Assembly: GCA_030686995.1 (NCBI GenBank)
Contig: CM060709.1
Coordinates: 18,505,360-18,569,359, forward strand
Reading direction: 5' to 3'
Length of the DNA: 64,000 bases
DNA from: Artemisia argyi
Lineage: Eukaryota; Streptophyta; Magnoliopsida; Asterales; Asteraceae
The notes under the pieces are model-generated. The model saw nothing but the letters and a program-made list of their open reading frames with translations, had not been told where the DNA came from and searched no databases. Below, one piece after another: positions 49,186-60,560 of this stretch. The stretch's first letter is position 1, and each line of letters opens with the position of its first letter. The translations under genes and the position numbers were made by a program.

Positions 49186-49536
49186 ATAAGTATGATTTAT
49201 TTTGGTTGGATTCGACACACATCACGTTTGAAGCTTATGACACGCAGAACCTAAACCCTAATAATGTCTACAATATGAAATATTATTAGCAAGTTTGATG
49301 TTTAAATAAAGAAAATAATAATTTAGTGGAAAAAAAAAAATCAACTTGGAAAAGGCCTTGTATGGCTTAAAACAAACCACGAATAGCTTGCAATGGTAGA
49401 TTTGACAATTTATCCATCATAAAGAAATTCCAAAATTTTCATTGCATGCGTTTACTTAGGGATCGTGCATTCAATTGCACTGGCCCTTGAAAGTGAAAAC
49501 TGAAGCCAGGAAGAAATTGAAACTGAATAGTCTAGC

Positions 49537-49547
49537 TATATATATAT
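49537..49547 (+). promoter_or_regulatory. Candidate TATA box of the membrane-protein gene
   Basis: TATATATATAT lies about 110 bp before the ATG at 49658, in upstream sequence otherwise shared with the second gene copy. The second copy lacks this stretch: about 40 bp around it are missing between CTGAATAG and TATGTTTAAGTC. Confidence 0.5.
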
Positions 49548-49657
49548 GGCAACTTTTCTTGTTTTACTATATGTATCTCTAGCCTATGTTTAAGTCTTGT
49601 CTACTAAATTAAGTACAATCTTTATTTAATTTTTCTTCTGGAGAAGGAATTAAGCAG

Positions 49658-51805
49658 ATGATAACTCCTGAGGATGCCATGCCGTGGGTGGGGTTGTATG
49701 TTGCTGGAGCATCTTTGGCTTGCACTCTTGCAATGGCAGCCGATACCTTCCAAGGATTTCGACAAAGGAAACTTTGGTTTCCAAATAAATTTTTTGCTCT
49801 CAATACTGTTTCTATCACACTTATTGCAATAGCAATGAAGCTACCAGTGGATCTAACTACAAACAAGTCTAATAATGATGAAGATCGGCACGGAAAAACA
49901 GTTAGCATCATTTTCTTGGCCACCATGTTAACCAATTTTCTCCCTTCTTTAGCGCTTATGGATGACAAGGAACTTCTAGTAAACATGGTAGCATGGAGTA
50001 TCCTCTTGATCACCATTACCGTAAATGTATCGATCCAAATTATTGCAGGGATGCTTCCTGCATTATCCACTTTGTTATTGTTATTTCCTATTTTATGGGT
50101 GTTTTCAATAGCTTTCAGAGTTCCGGCATCGAGAAAAATTTTAGAACAAAGGTACAAAGAGTTGCACGGATTGGCTTCAGATCCTCAAGAGATAAAGTTT
50201 TCTTACGAGGAACTCGAGCACAATGTCAAAAAGTATTGGATGATGGCAGAAACTGGTAACCCACAATTTGCGATTGCTTGTTCAGATGTTGTTTCTGCTT
50301 TTGGGGTTTTAGGCTCACCTCTTTGTTTCATTTCACTAGTACAACTACTTAGTTTCAAATATCCCGCACAATACTCAGATTATAATTGGTCACTAAAGGT
50401 AATTGTATGCATCCAGTCAATTGGGGCTTGTATAGGTAGTATAGCACCAGCTTTAAGATGTTTTGCTTCAATCAATTCTTTCGAACTCTCAAAAAAAAGG
50501 ATTGTGAATCATTTCAACATTTTCAAAGTCGAGGAACATTGGACCCAATGGCTTCAGTTTTGGAAACGTAGTCATGTCCCTTCACATATCCCTGGCCGTC
50601 ATTGCAAAATAGTTTTCCATATTTCCAAAAACTTGATTTTGAACATTTGTATAGCACTTCAGATAATGGTTGTTGTTATATGTAAATTGTTAGCTCTCGT
50701 TGATAGATCTTTTCCGATCTTAATCTCCTACTGTTGGTATTTCTGCAAGTTGTTCAAAAGGTTCTTCAAAAAGGAAGTAAATGTATCCAACAGCAACGCA
50801 AGATCAGAGATAAAAGAATATGCTATGTATGTTCTACAAATTGAAGACGATGCAAAGCTTTCAGAGAGAATATCAAGAAATGCACTTAAATCAATTAAAA
50901 ATCTTCTTTTAAAGTCTGAAAAGAATGAGCCTGGTAATCTTATAAAGCTTATAAAGAAATCTACAGGATTTCAAGGAGTTTTAGAGTTCGACAATGATCA
51001 AGTCCCACCTCTACATTCGGAAGAAACCAAAAATTCCTGGAGTCTAGTAGTAGTTACATTAACAGCCATTGTCGTTGCACTTCCAAACACAGCCGACAAC
51101 CATGGTGAGGGGTTCATTGCTAGTATGAGGGGAGGCATCCGGATCGTAAGAAATATTGAAGACTGTCTTTATGCAGATAGTGACTTGGTAAAGACAAGAA
51201 AAGCAGCTCGACGTGTGTGGACACAAGTTGAAGTATACCGCAAGTGGCTACAAATCGATCTTCAAAAGAAGGCTCATGACGGAAAGACATCAAAGGAGAT
51301 CCTTGAATGGTTAAGAGACGAAGCAGTAAAAACAGTGATACAGATCAAGAGCTGCAAAAGGCGAAGAATAGATGACTCCCGCTATAAGTTAGCAGCGCGT
51401 TCCATGTATAGAGTCAGCCAGACTATATTGATCCACTGCAGTGAGCTAGAGAATTGGCCGACTGATGGAAAACTTTTGGAGTGGATATCAAATATGATTG
51501 CAGATATATTATGCGCTTGTTTTACCAACTTACCACGCACCATAAAGACGATGTGTCATCACGACGCGATAGAGAAAAGGGAAGACAGCGTCCGCTGTGC
51601 AGCTCAGCTTCTCGGTATATCCAGAAAGATCCTCGAAATCCTTAATGGACGCCAACTTCCAAACATAGATGTGGACTCAATAGCATACATTAGTAAGTGG
51701 CATGCATTACCAAAGAGTGAAATACCTAATGGTGCTCCTTTGAACCAGATTCAACTAGTTTCTCCAAGTCCTAATGAATCAGTCATTGTGAATATTGGCG
51801 TGTAA
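49658..51805 (+). CDS. Uncharacterised plant multi-pass membrane protein (715 aa), intact copy
   Basis: A single-exon frame of 715 codons. The N-terminal half is strongly hydrophobic, with likely membrane segments near residues 9-27, 45-62, 81-100, 107-129, 133-153, 205-231, 244-266 and 324-346. The C-terminal half is charged and helical, with one further hydrophobic stretch near 460-475. Conserved-looking motifs include WVGLYVAGASLACTLAMAAD at 10-29, RQRKLWFPNKFF at 35-46, MKLPVDL at 60-66, YWMMAETGNPQFAIACS at 193-209 and SIAPALRCFASIN at 261-273. I recognise the general pattern from uncharacterised plant membrane proteins that occur in local clusters, but know of no assigned function. No signal peptide cleavage, kinase or transporter signature is seen. 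The ATG is chosen because homology with the second copy starts there and a TATA-like box precedes it. The whole unit, including about 0.45 kb upstream, is duplicated at 60 kb. Confidence 0.85.
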   Translation: MITPEDAMPWVGLYVAGASLACTLAMAADTFQGFRQRKLWFPNKFFALNTVSITLIAIAMKLPVDLTTNKSNNDEDRHGKTVSIIFLATMLTNFLPSLALMDDKELLVNMVAWSILLITITVNVSIQIIAGMLPALSTLLLLFPILWVFSIAFRVPASRKILEQRYKELHGLASDPQEIKFSYEELEHNVKKYWMMAETGNPQFAIACSDVVSAFGVLGSPLCFISLVQLLSFKYPAQYSDYNWSLKVIVCIQSIGACIGSIAPALRCFASINSFELSKKRIVNHFNIFKVEEHWTQWLQFWKRSHVPSHIPGRHCKIVFHISKNLILNICIALQIMVVVICKLLALVDRSFPILISYCWYFCKLFKRFFKKEVNVSNSNARSEIKEYAMYVLQIEDDAKLSERISRNALKSIKNLLLKSEKNEPGNLIKLIKKSTGFQGVLEFDNDQVPPLHSEETKNSWSLVVVTLTAIVVALPNTADNHGEGFIASMRGGIRIVRNIEDCLYADSDLVKTRKAARRVWTQVEVYRKWLQIDLQKKAHDGKTSKEILEWLRDEAVKTVIQIKSCKRRRIDDSRYKLAARSMYRVSQTILIHCSELENWPTDGKLLEWISNMIADILCACFTNLPRTIKTMCHHDAIEKREDSVRCAAQLLGISRKILEILNGRQLPNIDVDSIAYISKWHALPKSEIPNGAPLNQIQLVSPSPNESVIVNIGV

Positions 51806-51861
51806 TAGTATGGATTTATCGATCATGCATAAAAACTATTTAGTTTCAAGTTTCGCGTGTA

Positions 51862-52434
51862 TCTATACTACTATATAAAATATTTAAGTTGTGGGCTCCA
51901 TCAAAAATTAAGATAAGGAGCTTCAATTATTGAGTGACATGTGTCACTTCTCAACTAAAAAATCACCTTTATTTTCAAATTAAAATATCTTTTTATCTAT
52001 TTATTTTTTTAATGATCTAATTTAACTATATTTTCTAAAATTTTGTGCTCTTTAATTCAACATCCATTTTGATATATTTTTATGAGTTTTTAATTTTAAC
52101 ATTTTTAATGGGTTTATTTTGATTTAAATTTTTACAACTTTAACCTTTATTTGAATCAATACAAACTTGACTCGTCAAAATTATAACTTTTGAGGGGAGT
52201 GTTTGACGGGTAAAAAATTGTGAGGTTCTTTATATATGCGGAAATAATGATGTCACGGGAAAGTTACAAAAAACCCAAACACATACAACGAACACATATA
52301 CATTCGGAATATTGTGTAACGAATTCATTAAGCGGGCATGGAATTGTGGGAGAGTTGGATTAGCAATTCATTCACTATATTTAATAATAAAACTATATTT
52401 TTTTCGCCGCCGCTGTGCGCGGGTATCCAACTAG
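51862..52434 (+). mobile_element. 573 bp non-autonomous Helitron with visible empty site
   Basis: The 5' end is TCTATACTACTATATAAAAT after host A. The 3' end shows GCCGCCGCTGTGCGCGGGTA, then TCCAACTAG before host T. Removing it joins GTGTA to TTTTTATTAAAG, which is exactly the arrangement downstream of the second gene copy (63975-63995). Insertion between A and T is therefore directly shown. No coding capacity. Confidence 0.92.
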
Positions 52435-54803
52435 TTTTTATTAAAGAACGATACTTCTTGTTTGTTATTTTCTCGTGTTCGATGTATTTTTATTGAAGAA
52501 CGGTGTTTCTTGTTTGTTAAAACACGAGTATATATAAATTGCTGTGCGTTGTGACGAATTTAAAGTACACATTTTTAATCAAGACAGAAGTTTACTCAAA
52601 TCAAAATTTGCGTAGTTCAGGCCATTAGGAATACATGACTATATATAAGTTTTATTAAAAAACAATAAATCTACAAAAACAATATAAACAATTTAAGGAA
52701 TTTATAAGGAACACAATGTAGATAACTTGATAGAAATGAGTGTAAAAAGTTATAAAAAAAATGTAGGGGCTGTTTTGACAAACTTAGAAATTTACAGGTA
52801 AATTTAAGAAAACGCATAAAGAAAAAGAATAAGACAATCTGTTTATAATAAAATGAAAATATTTTAAATACCGAATATTATCAAAAGGTTTAAGATCAAA
52901 CTTGTACGTGTAGATATCTTGGCCCTCCAACTTTTTCTTGCAAGAGTAACAGAAACCCAAGAAATCACCAGAGGTGCGAATTCAGGACTTCCAAAGGATT
53001 AGGCTCCCATTTTTTGTAAGGCTTAGCAATAAAAGGATTAGTTAGTCTAAAATATACTCGGGTAAGTTAAGATTTAATAATACTACGTGTTACAGCTAAT
53101 AGTATTATTATTTGTTTCACCCCGTTTCAGTTTTAGAAGTGTTTAAAATCTACCCATTTTATGCATCCATAGAGCTTAGTGAAAACTTATCCAACATAGA
53201 CAAAAATAAAGAAGTTCAAAAGATGCCAACCGTGGGTTCTAACTCACACCTTTTTGGGTTAGAACCTTATTATGTCTTTTTATGCAGAATTTTGGTAAGT
53301 AGGCAAAGATAGTGCAGCAATGTTTATATGGTAACATGAAAATATTGTGATTGATCAATAGAATTGGAACATTATATGACCACATTTTATTGGGATTAAT
53401 TGAGAGAATTTGTAGATAGAGTAATAAGATTGATCATGCTATGTATGACATATGTGTGCGTGGTTTGATCTTGAAAATTAGGATCAATAAAAGTGCGATA
53501 GCGAATTAATGATATTACAGCGAGTATTATGGAATAATTTTTTCCATCGAATGATAAATGGTAGTCATCAAATGGCATGGTTTACTTTATGTTTGCAGAC
53601 TCATCTATAGCTATCTGTTATTGTGGCTCAAGAGAGTTTTGATTGTCACTTGAATGATTATGAGTTGGGTAAAAAGGAACATACTTTTATTTGTTTTTAT
53701 TGTAAGTAATTAAGGCTGTGTGGGATTACTTAGTGAAAGTGTTTATATACTTATTGGTTTATGATGAATTGGATACGAATATATGTCTATATTGAAGGTG
53801 TTTCGCATTGGTTATTAAAAGTGATTTATCTACTTATAATTTTTAGAATAAGCCACGTAATGATTGTAAAGGAAATCTAAAAGAACCTTTTTGACAAACT
53901 CAAATTTTCAAGGGTAGATTTTGAAGAAACACATAAAGTTTAAAGGTCATTTAGTTAGTATGCAAAACAGGGAAAAAATGAATTTAACTTGTTAAGAGTC
54001 GAACATGGGTCCTCTTGTCCATTTTCGAGAATGATACCGGTGCCAAGCGTCCCACTTGTTTCACTTGTTGGCAAGTTTATATAATATAGCAGTATAGCAC
54101 AGATTATTGATTTCCAAAACACTTTGTTTAAGTTCACAACCACTTTCAAGTATCTATCATGATGGCAATAAAAGCTCCATATGCAAGTTACTTTGTGAAA
54201 AAGGGACAAAATGAAATACATTAACTAGAATAAGGACCATACTTATATCTTTCTGTATATTTATGCTGTAATTTTGAGGTTTTTTTTATTATTATTTTTT
54301 TTATTTTTTTTTATTTTTTTAATGTGTGAATAAAAATGACGAGTAAAGAAGATAAAAGAAAAGAAAAGATAAGAAAAAAAGAAAGAAAGAAAGTTGTCTT
54401 ATGTTCTCGAGTTGAATTGAAATAAAGAAAATGAAATAATGTTGTATTCTCATGTTGGGATAAAAAAATTAATAAATAAGATAATTAGATTTGGGCCTTT
54501 TAAAACATGTTCATTTTATTATAAAAGTCGAATATGAGTATACACTGAAGATTATATTAGTTAGTGTATGCTCAATATTTGTGTGTAGAATTGTTTTCTT
54601 TCAAATCTGTCTATATTTGGGTTGAAATTTTTAAAGAAATATATTAAGAATTTTTGTGGCCATTTCCTTTATTTTCCAAAATAAATAAATAAATAAATAA
54701 ATAAATAAACTCGTAAACATAATAAAATTGTAGTGTTTTATCATTTCCTTTCCTTTCACTCTAAAAAGAACTCCACAACAAAGTGTCGATGGTGTTTGAA
54801 CTG

Positions 54804-54849
<46 letters not shown>

Positions 54850-55160
54850 CTTTTCTTTTTTATTTGGAACGCCAACTAACTCACAATATACACACAACAA
54901 TCTCACATGTTTAAGCAGAACTTGAACCCACAATCATATTGATTATGGAGCTTCTCACACAATAAAAGATACAATTATAATACAAGCCTTTTTATTTGAA
55001 CTTGAGTTAATTAACTTAATAAGAAAAAAAGAAAATGAATCTAGAAAGTTATATAAAAGTTATTTGTTTATAACTTAATAAAAAAAACTATAAAATAATA
55101 TAAAAATAAATAAAATTTAAACAAACAAACCCTCTGTGTCCCAAAAATACAAACAAAATT
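52435..55160. other. Intergenic, no gene recognised
   Basis: AT-rich DNA between the membrane-protein gene and the CCCH gene. It holds an (AAAT)n run (about 54679-54710) and a 43-base T tract (54807-54849). The short open frames at 53112-53312, 53955-54221 and 54631-54933 have no domain features; the last translates the T tract. The final ~30 bp contain a CT-rich stretch (CACACACTCTCTCTAAACC) that may be the 5' leader of the CCCH gene. Confidence 0.5.
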
Positions 55161-55302
55161 GATTCACACACACTCTCTCTAAACCAAAAAAAAAAAAAAA
55201 AACAAAAAACAAAAAAGTTACTCGAAACCCCAAATTCAAACAAAATTCAAAACCTAATTTCATTTTCATAAAACATTCATTGATTCATTTTATTAAAAAA
55301 AA

Positions 55303-57868
55303 ATGGAGGAAGAAGAGACAATAGTAAAAGGATTCACTGATTGCGTTTATTTCTTAGCTTCTCCTCTTACTTGCAAAAAGGTTCTTTATATAAATCATTT
55401 ATTTGTTAGGTTTTATATAATTTGTATATGTTTTGAATTTGTAAGATATTAGTTGATTTGTTGCGGATATTTATCAATGTGATTTGTGTAATGTAGCTGT
55501 TTTTAGTGGCTAGTTATTGTTATGTTGCAACTGTTTGCGTTAAACATGATTTCTGTAATGTAGCCGTTATTGTTCTTATGAATGTGAATGCGATAATGTG
55601 TGTGTCTTTTGGATTTTAGTTTTTAGTTGATTTGTGTAATGTAGTAGTTATCGTTTGTTAGATTTTTTTATGTAAGCCGGTTGTTGCTTAGGGTTATAAT
55701 TTTGTCTTCATTTTGTGAATGTGTGATATAATGTGCGTAGCTATTTAATTTGTGTAATGTATAAGTAGAGACGCACGTTTGTTTAATGAAATGTGTATAA
55801 CTTTATGAATGGAATTTAGCGTTTCTGAGTTGTGAAATGATTTGTTGGTTGGTATTAAGGGGGTGTTTGTTTCGGCTTATATAGCCGGCTTATGGCATAT
55901 TAGTTTTGGGCTTATGTTTCATAAGCTCACTTTTTGCGGCTTATTTTCAAACTTTTCAGCTTATATAAGTTCATTATGACTTAATGAACTTATATAAGCC
56001 AAAAAGTTTCAAAATAAGCCACAAAAAGTGAGCTTATGAAACATAAGCCCAAAACCAAATAAGTCATAAGCCGGCTATATAAGCCGAAAGAAACGCCCCC
56101 TAAAAATATTGTAGAACATAGCTGATTGCTCGATTAGATTATTATTTGCGGCGTTGTTAGTTTCTTTTAAAATATGGGGCTGAGATAGTGGTGATTGTAC
56201 ACATATTGTTAGATAGTGTGCTGCGAAGATTCTCTGCTTTGTTTATATTTGTGGTTACTTCCTCTTTTGTCCTTTCTGATATATTGTATCGTGAGCCTGA
56301 CCGTGTTGATACTTGTGTTTTTAGGGAATTGAATGTGAATATCGTCACTGCGAGGTTGCTAGGCTGAACCCAAGAGATTGCTGGTATTGGTTGGGAGGCT
56401 GCTGTTATAATCCCGAATGTGCTTTCAGGCATCCTGTAAGTTCATACTGCTCTTAGGCCAATATTATAGTTTTTTTCTATCATGCAGTGTCGATAAGGTT
56501 AATTATATGGATATATTACAATACTCGGTTTCTGGTATAGTTGGGTGGATATGGCGTCTCAACTGTATTTGATTGCAAATTCGGTATCTGCACCATCTAG
56601 CATGCCTGTTTAGGAAATAGGTACCTCAGAATGAATGCTGTTTGGGAATAATATGACGATGGATTTTTAGTTAAATATCATTCTCAAGTATTGTCAGTCT
56701 ATTTCAACACTCATTATTGAACACGTAAATGTCTGTTGGCTCAGCGAGTGGCACCATGCCTTATTACGACGCCTTAGATAGAACAATTCATTTGCCTAAG
56801 ATCGGCAGAAGTTTTGACATATCACTTTATCGAGGCTATTGCCAACTGTTTTGTTTGGTTGTGATTTTATATTGGGATTCTAGTGTTAAAAATGTAAATA
56901 ATTACAATTTAGCGTTACTCATATCGCTGCTGAGAACTTTAAGTACATGACGTTGTCAATAAGATTGAGTGGTTATACTTGGTTCATGACACAGAGCAGA
57001 CCGAATTAAATTGTGGATTGGCATTTAATCCGCTCTTACCCGCCCATGTATGCTTGTGTTCTTGTAATATAGTTCAGAGAAAAACTTTCTATATATGATT
57101 GAGCAAGTGTTGTTATGTTTATACTTTTTACACTCCTACCCTTTCCAGTAGTTGGACGGTTCTTTCGTAAACGTATCCATCTCTCACACCCTTACCTTCC
57201 TTGTTTTGTAACGGTGGCAATGATGCTATCTATATCATAATTAATATACATAGATATTTTTTTATTTGCTCGTTACGTATTTTGAGCTTACCCCTGGTGT
57301 GGTATGTACTGTTATAATACTGTAATAAATAGATATGTTTATAAATAGGTTAAGTTCTAATGATATAGTATATTGATATGGCTTTACCATATTCCTCGTC
57401 CCCCAAACTGAGTTTTAAGCAAACATCGTGTTAGCTGCACAATTGATTAGACTTCATATGGATAATTCTGCTTGATTATAACAAAGTCAAGTTCCTTAGG
57501 TTTCATCCCAAAGCTATCCCATCTTATTGTCTTTTACATCTATTACCGTGTGATGTTGATTTGACAAGTTGAAATTTTTATTTGCTTGTATATATATTCT
57601 GAATTATTGTATGCTACATTTCTAGCCACTGGATGGACTTAAGGAAGCATATCATGAACCTCCTAATCTCAACAATGGACCTGCTTTACCCGTGGACAAG
57701 ACAAATGTTCCTTGCTACTACTACTTGAGGGGGTTTTGTAGTAAAGGTGATACCTGCTCATTTCTACACGGACCTGCTGCATCCGCAGTTACCAATGAAG
57801 TACCCTGTGAAAAGAAGTTATATGTAGCAACTAACACTGGATCAAAACCTGTCAAGAGTGTTGGATAA
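55303..57868 (+). pseudogene. Zinc finger CCCH protein (AtC3H17-like), truncated by a solo LTR
   Basis: Three exons can be read: 55303-55380 (26 codons), 56325-56435 (37 codons) and 57626-57868. The introns are GT-AG, phase 0, of 944 and 1190 bp. The joined product is 143 residues with three CCCH fingers: CX9CX5CX3H beginning in TDCVYFLASPLTCKKG, CX7CX4CX3H in DCWYWLGGCCYNPECAFRH, and CX7CX5CX3H in PCYYYLRGFCSKGDTCSFLH. The order and the peptides resemble the N-terminus of Arabidopsis C3H17-type proteins, nuclear regulators that bind nucleic acid; family members are several hundred residues long. Here the frame ends in a TAA supplied by a solo LTR (57859-58190). The codons after the LTR stay open for about 23 residues and then end, and the rest of the gene is not present. 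Intron 1 carries a Tourist-like MITE. It may still make a short three-finger protein. The ATG follows an A-rich leader. Confidence 0.8.
55859..56100. mobile_element. Tourist-like (PIF/Harbinger) MITE in intron 1
   Basis: The 242 bp element is an almost complete palindrome. Ends GGGGGTGTTTGTTTCGGC and the complement of GAAAGAAACGCCCCC pair, as do GGCTTATATAGCCGGCTTAT and its partner. It is flanked by the 3 bp duplication TAA (55856-55858 and 56101-56103), the PIF/Harbinger target type. Confidence 0.88.
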
Positions 57869-58190
57869 TATTGATGGGTCATGGTGCGGATCAGTAGTCT
57901 TGGTGGAGCGGGTCACGTATTTGGGTGATTGACCGAGTTTTAGTGGAGGTGAACGTTGGTCATGGGTTGACCTATTTGTATGGAAGTAAAATAGGAGATC
58001 CACAAAAATAGGAGATCATGCACCCACGTATTTCTACTAGTTTAGTTAGCTTATAAATAGGCAGTAGGCTTCTTTGTAATCAAGGTGTATTCAGTTTTCT
58101 TTAAATATACAAACCATTGAAACCCATCTTGCTGTTTTGATTGGTGTTACCGTGGGTGTGACTCCGAGTTAAAAGGGACTGATTCCTTCA
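57859..58190 (+). mobile_element. Solo LTR (probably Copia) in exon 3 of the CCCH gene
   Basis: A 332 bp segment begins TGTTGGATAATATTGATGGG, ends GGGACTGATTCCTTCA, and is flanked by AAGAG (57854-57858) and TAGAG (58191-58195), a 5 bp duplication with one difference. It holds a TATA-like ATAAATAG at about 58052 and a polyadenylation-rich stretch after it, as expected of an LTR. No primer site or second LTR is present, so it is a solo LTR left by recombination. Its first bases provide the stop codon of the truncated CCCH frame. Confidence 0.65.
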
Positions 58191-58343
58191 TAGAGACATC
58201 CCGATCCACCTGAATCTGCTCAAATCAAACATATATACTCACACAGTGGAAAAACGCACACATGATTCCCACCAGTAAATTGATTGATTATATATACATT
58301 TGTAGCCTTCAAAACAAAGTACCAAAAATCATATTCATACACA

Positions 58344-58914
58344 ATGACAACCATGGTGAAACTCCTTTGCATATCTATCATTTGCCTTATGAACCTCATG
58401 ACCACAGGTTTACCAACTTTTATTTTGCTACAATTCTGTTTCATATTTGTCTATATACATTTCTTAACATGATGTTTATGTGACTGCGCAGATGTGTTAT
58501 GCAAAAAATTTGACGCCCGCCATCACGCACTCATTCAATAGCAAAGCCATCGACAAGGTCAATTAGGTGTGTTCCTTGAAAATCCGCGTCATTCATGTTT
58601 CTCACCATCATGCATGTTTCACATTTGTCTTAACATAATGTGTGTAATTGTTGCAGATGTTTTAATTACCTGAAAATAGTGAAGCTTGTGGCGGACTCAC
58701 AATCCTTCAAGAGCCAGGCAAACACCCAGGTCAATTGGTTGTATATCTTGGAAACCCGTGTCTTTCGTGTGCCATAGAACATGTTAAACTAAATTGCACG
58801 GGGTTTACATCTAGAATGAAGATAGACCCTAAAGTCCTCTTGAAACAAGCTGACTTATGCATCATAAACAATGTAAACCAGGGGAAAGCATTCGTTTGTT
58901 CCTTTTACATATGA
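58344..58914 (+). pseudogene. TPD1-like cysteine-rich secreted protein, broken
   Basis: A first exon, 58344-58407, encodes a signal-peptide-like start (MTTMVKLLCISIICLMNLMT) and ends at a CAG|GTTTAC donor. An open segment, 58666-58914 (82 codons), contains EACGGLTILQEPG, NPCLSCAIEHVKLNC, GFTSRMKIDPKVLLKQADLC and INN. This cysteine spacing and the IDP/LLKQ.D.C..NN pattern match TPD1-like proteins (the family of TAPETUM DETERMINANT 1, small secreted ligands). Joining the first exon to the acceptor at 58656 gives a stop after five codons, in a different frame from the good segment. A second acceptor at 58491 opens a diverged partial copy of the same exon (58492-58620, including GQLGVFLENPR against GQLVVYLGNPC) that also stops. 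So the locus carries a tandem duplication of intron plus exon start, and neither copy splices in frame. Pseudogene is likely; an unusual splice is the alternative. Confidence 0.5.
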
Positions 58915-59039
58915 TTGCAGAGATTATTATCAGTTCACAACTTGATCACATTGGCTAGTCAAACTGTAACATGTTCATGAACTAATAGTTTCAATTAAAA
59001 CGTCATCTTAAATAACTCATGATGAGCATCACATGAAGG

Positions 59040-59078
<39 letters not shown>

Positions 59079-60180
59079 TTCTGTTCTAAATCTATGTGTT
59101 ATGAGTAGCAAAATAAAACTGTATAATTAAAGTTTGTACTTAAGCCCAATAACCAGATTCTTACACTAAGAATATGGTAGACCCACAAAAAGAGTTCCAC
59201 AAAACACATCCACCAAATGATATGGCATTGTGTGATTGATGTATTTAGCTAAGTTTCTCTCTCTTGTTTTTTATTTAGCCAATCAAACAATGTCATATCA
59301 ATTTGTGAATGTGCTTTGTGACACTTTTTTTTTGGGTCTATGACAACTCTTTTCCCTAACCACCTTTAGGATATGTAGAGTGAAATTTGAACCTCGGACA
59401 TTTTGGGAAGGCATCAAAGTTCTTGACCCGACCACCAAGCCACTTGTGGTGGTTAATATCAAATAACTATCTCGTGAACAAAAGAAATAGACCTACTTAA
59501 GTGTTGATGTTGACAACAAGGAACAAACACTAAACATGTTATAATATGTGTTGCTTAAACTCGACTTTTAGAACAAGCACACATGATAAACAAGATCTCT
59601 CCAAGCCACAAACACATCAAACAATCTATTTACACGCACTATTTGATGGGAGAACCTAGCTTGAAATTTTGAATACCATAGCTCAATAGCACTACATCAG
59701 GATGTGTTTCCATGTACTAAAAACTTACTTGAGTGAATTCTTATAGACGATATCTAAATATAAATAACTCATCATATATTGTTAAAAGAATTCTCTTGAT
59801 AGTAAATAATCAAACTAAAAAAATAAATAGATAATTGTCTAAAAATACATCGAGGTTGACAACTTTTTTTGTATACACTCCATTTTTAACTTTTCTATTT
59901 AATTATCAAACTTGCTAATATTCCATAATGTTGGCATCGTTACGTGTAAGATTAGACGTGACTTTTGAAACTTGCTAAGATGTGGCGTTCGAAGCTTGTG
60001 ACACGTCAAAGCTTACCCGTAATAATGTCTACAATAACAAATATTATTAGCAAGTTTATTAAATAGGGAAAATAATAATTACAAAAGAAAAAATGTGCCA
60101 ACATGGACGGATTTTTAGACAATTATTCCTAACATAAAATTGAAAAAAACAAAATTAAATAAATAAAAAATAATAATAAA
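58915..60180. other. Intergenic, no gene recognised
   Basis: AT-rich DNA with a 37-base T tract at 59041-59077. Homology with the first membrane-protein unit begins near 59985 (TTCGAAGCTTGTGACACG against TTTGAAGCTTATGACACG near 49228). Confidence 0.5.
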
Positions 60181-60260
60181 AAATTAAAAATTAAAAGCCT
60201 TGTATGGCTTAAACAAACCACGAATAGCTTGCAATGGCAGATTTGACAAGTTATCTTTTG

Positions 60261-60388
60261 CATGCATGCGTTTACTTTGGGGTCAAGTACATTCACTTGT
60301 ACAAACAAATTATATAGAAATTGTCATGCATGCGTTTACTTTGGGGTCAATTACATTGAATTGTACAAACAAATTATATAGAAATTGT
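60261..60388. repeat. 64 bp tandem duplication upstream of the second membrane-protein copy
   Basis: Units 60261-60324 and 60325-60388 start CATGCATGCGTTTACTTTGG and end TATATAGAAATTGT. The first gene copy has only a single, shorter version (TTGCATGCGTTTACTTAGG at about 49442). Confidence 0.9.
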
Positions 60389-60560
60389 CCAGCAGCCCTG
60401 GCCCTTGAAAGCGAATGTGAAGCCGGGAAGAAACTGAATAGAAATTTAATAAGATCGAGCTATGTTTAAGTCTTGTCTACTAAATTAAGTACAATCTTTA
60501 TTTATTTTTTCTTCTGGAGAAGGAACTAACTTTTTTTTCTTTTTTTTTTTCTAAAATCAA

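Noticed and set aside
49609..50157. 182-codon minus-strand open frame
   Set aside because: It lies antisense to the intact membrane-protein gene and is only partly open in the second copy (60671-61069).
54631..54933. 100-codon minus-strand frame with poly-lysine
   Set aside because: The lysine run is the 43-base T tract read on the other strand.
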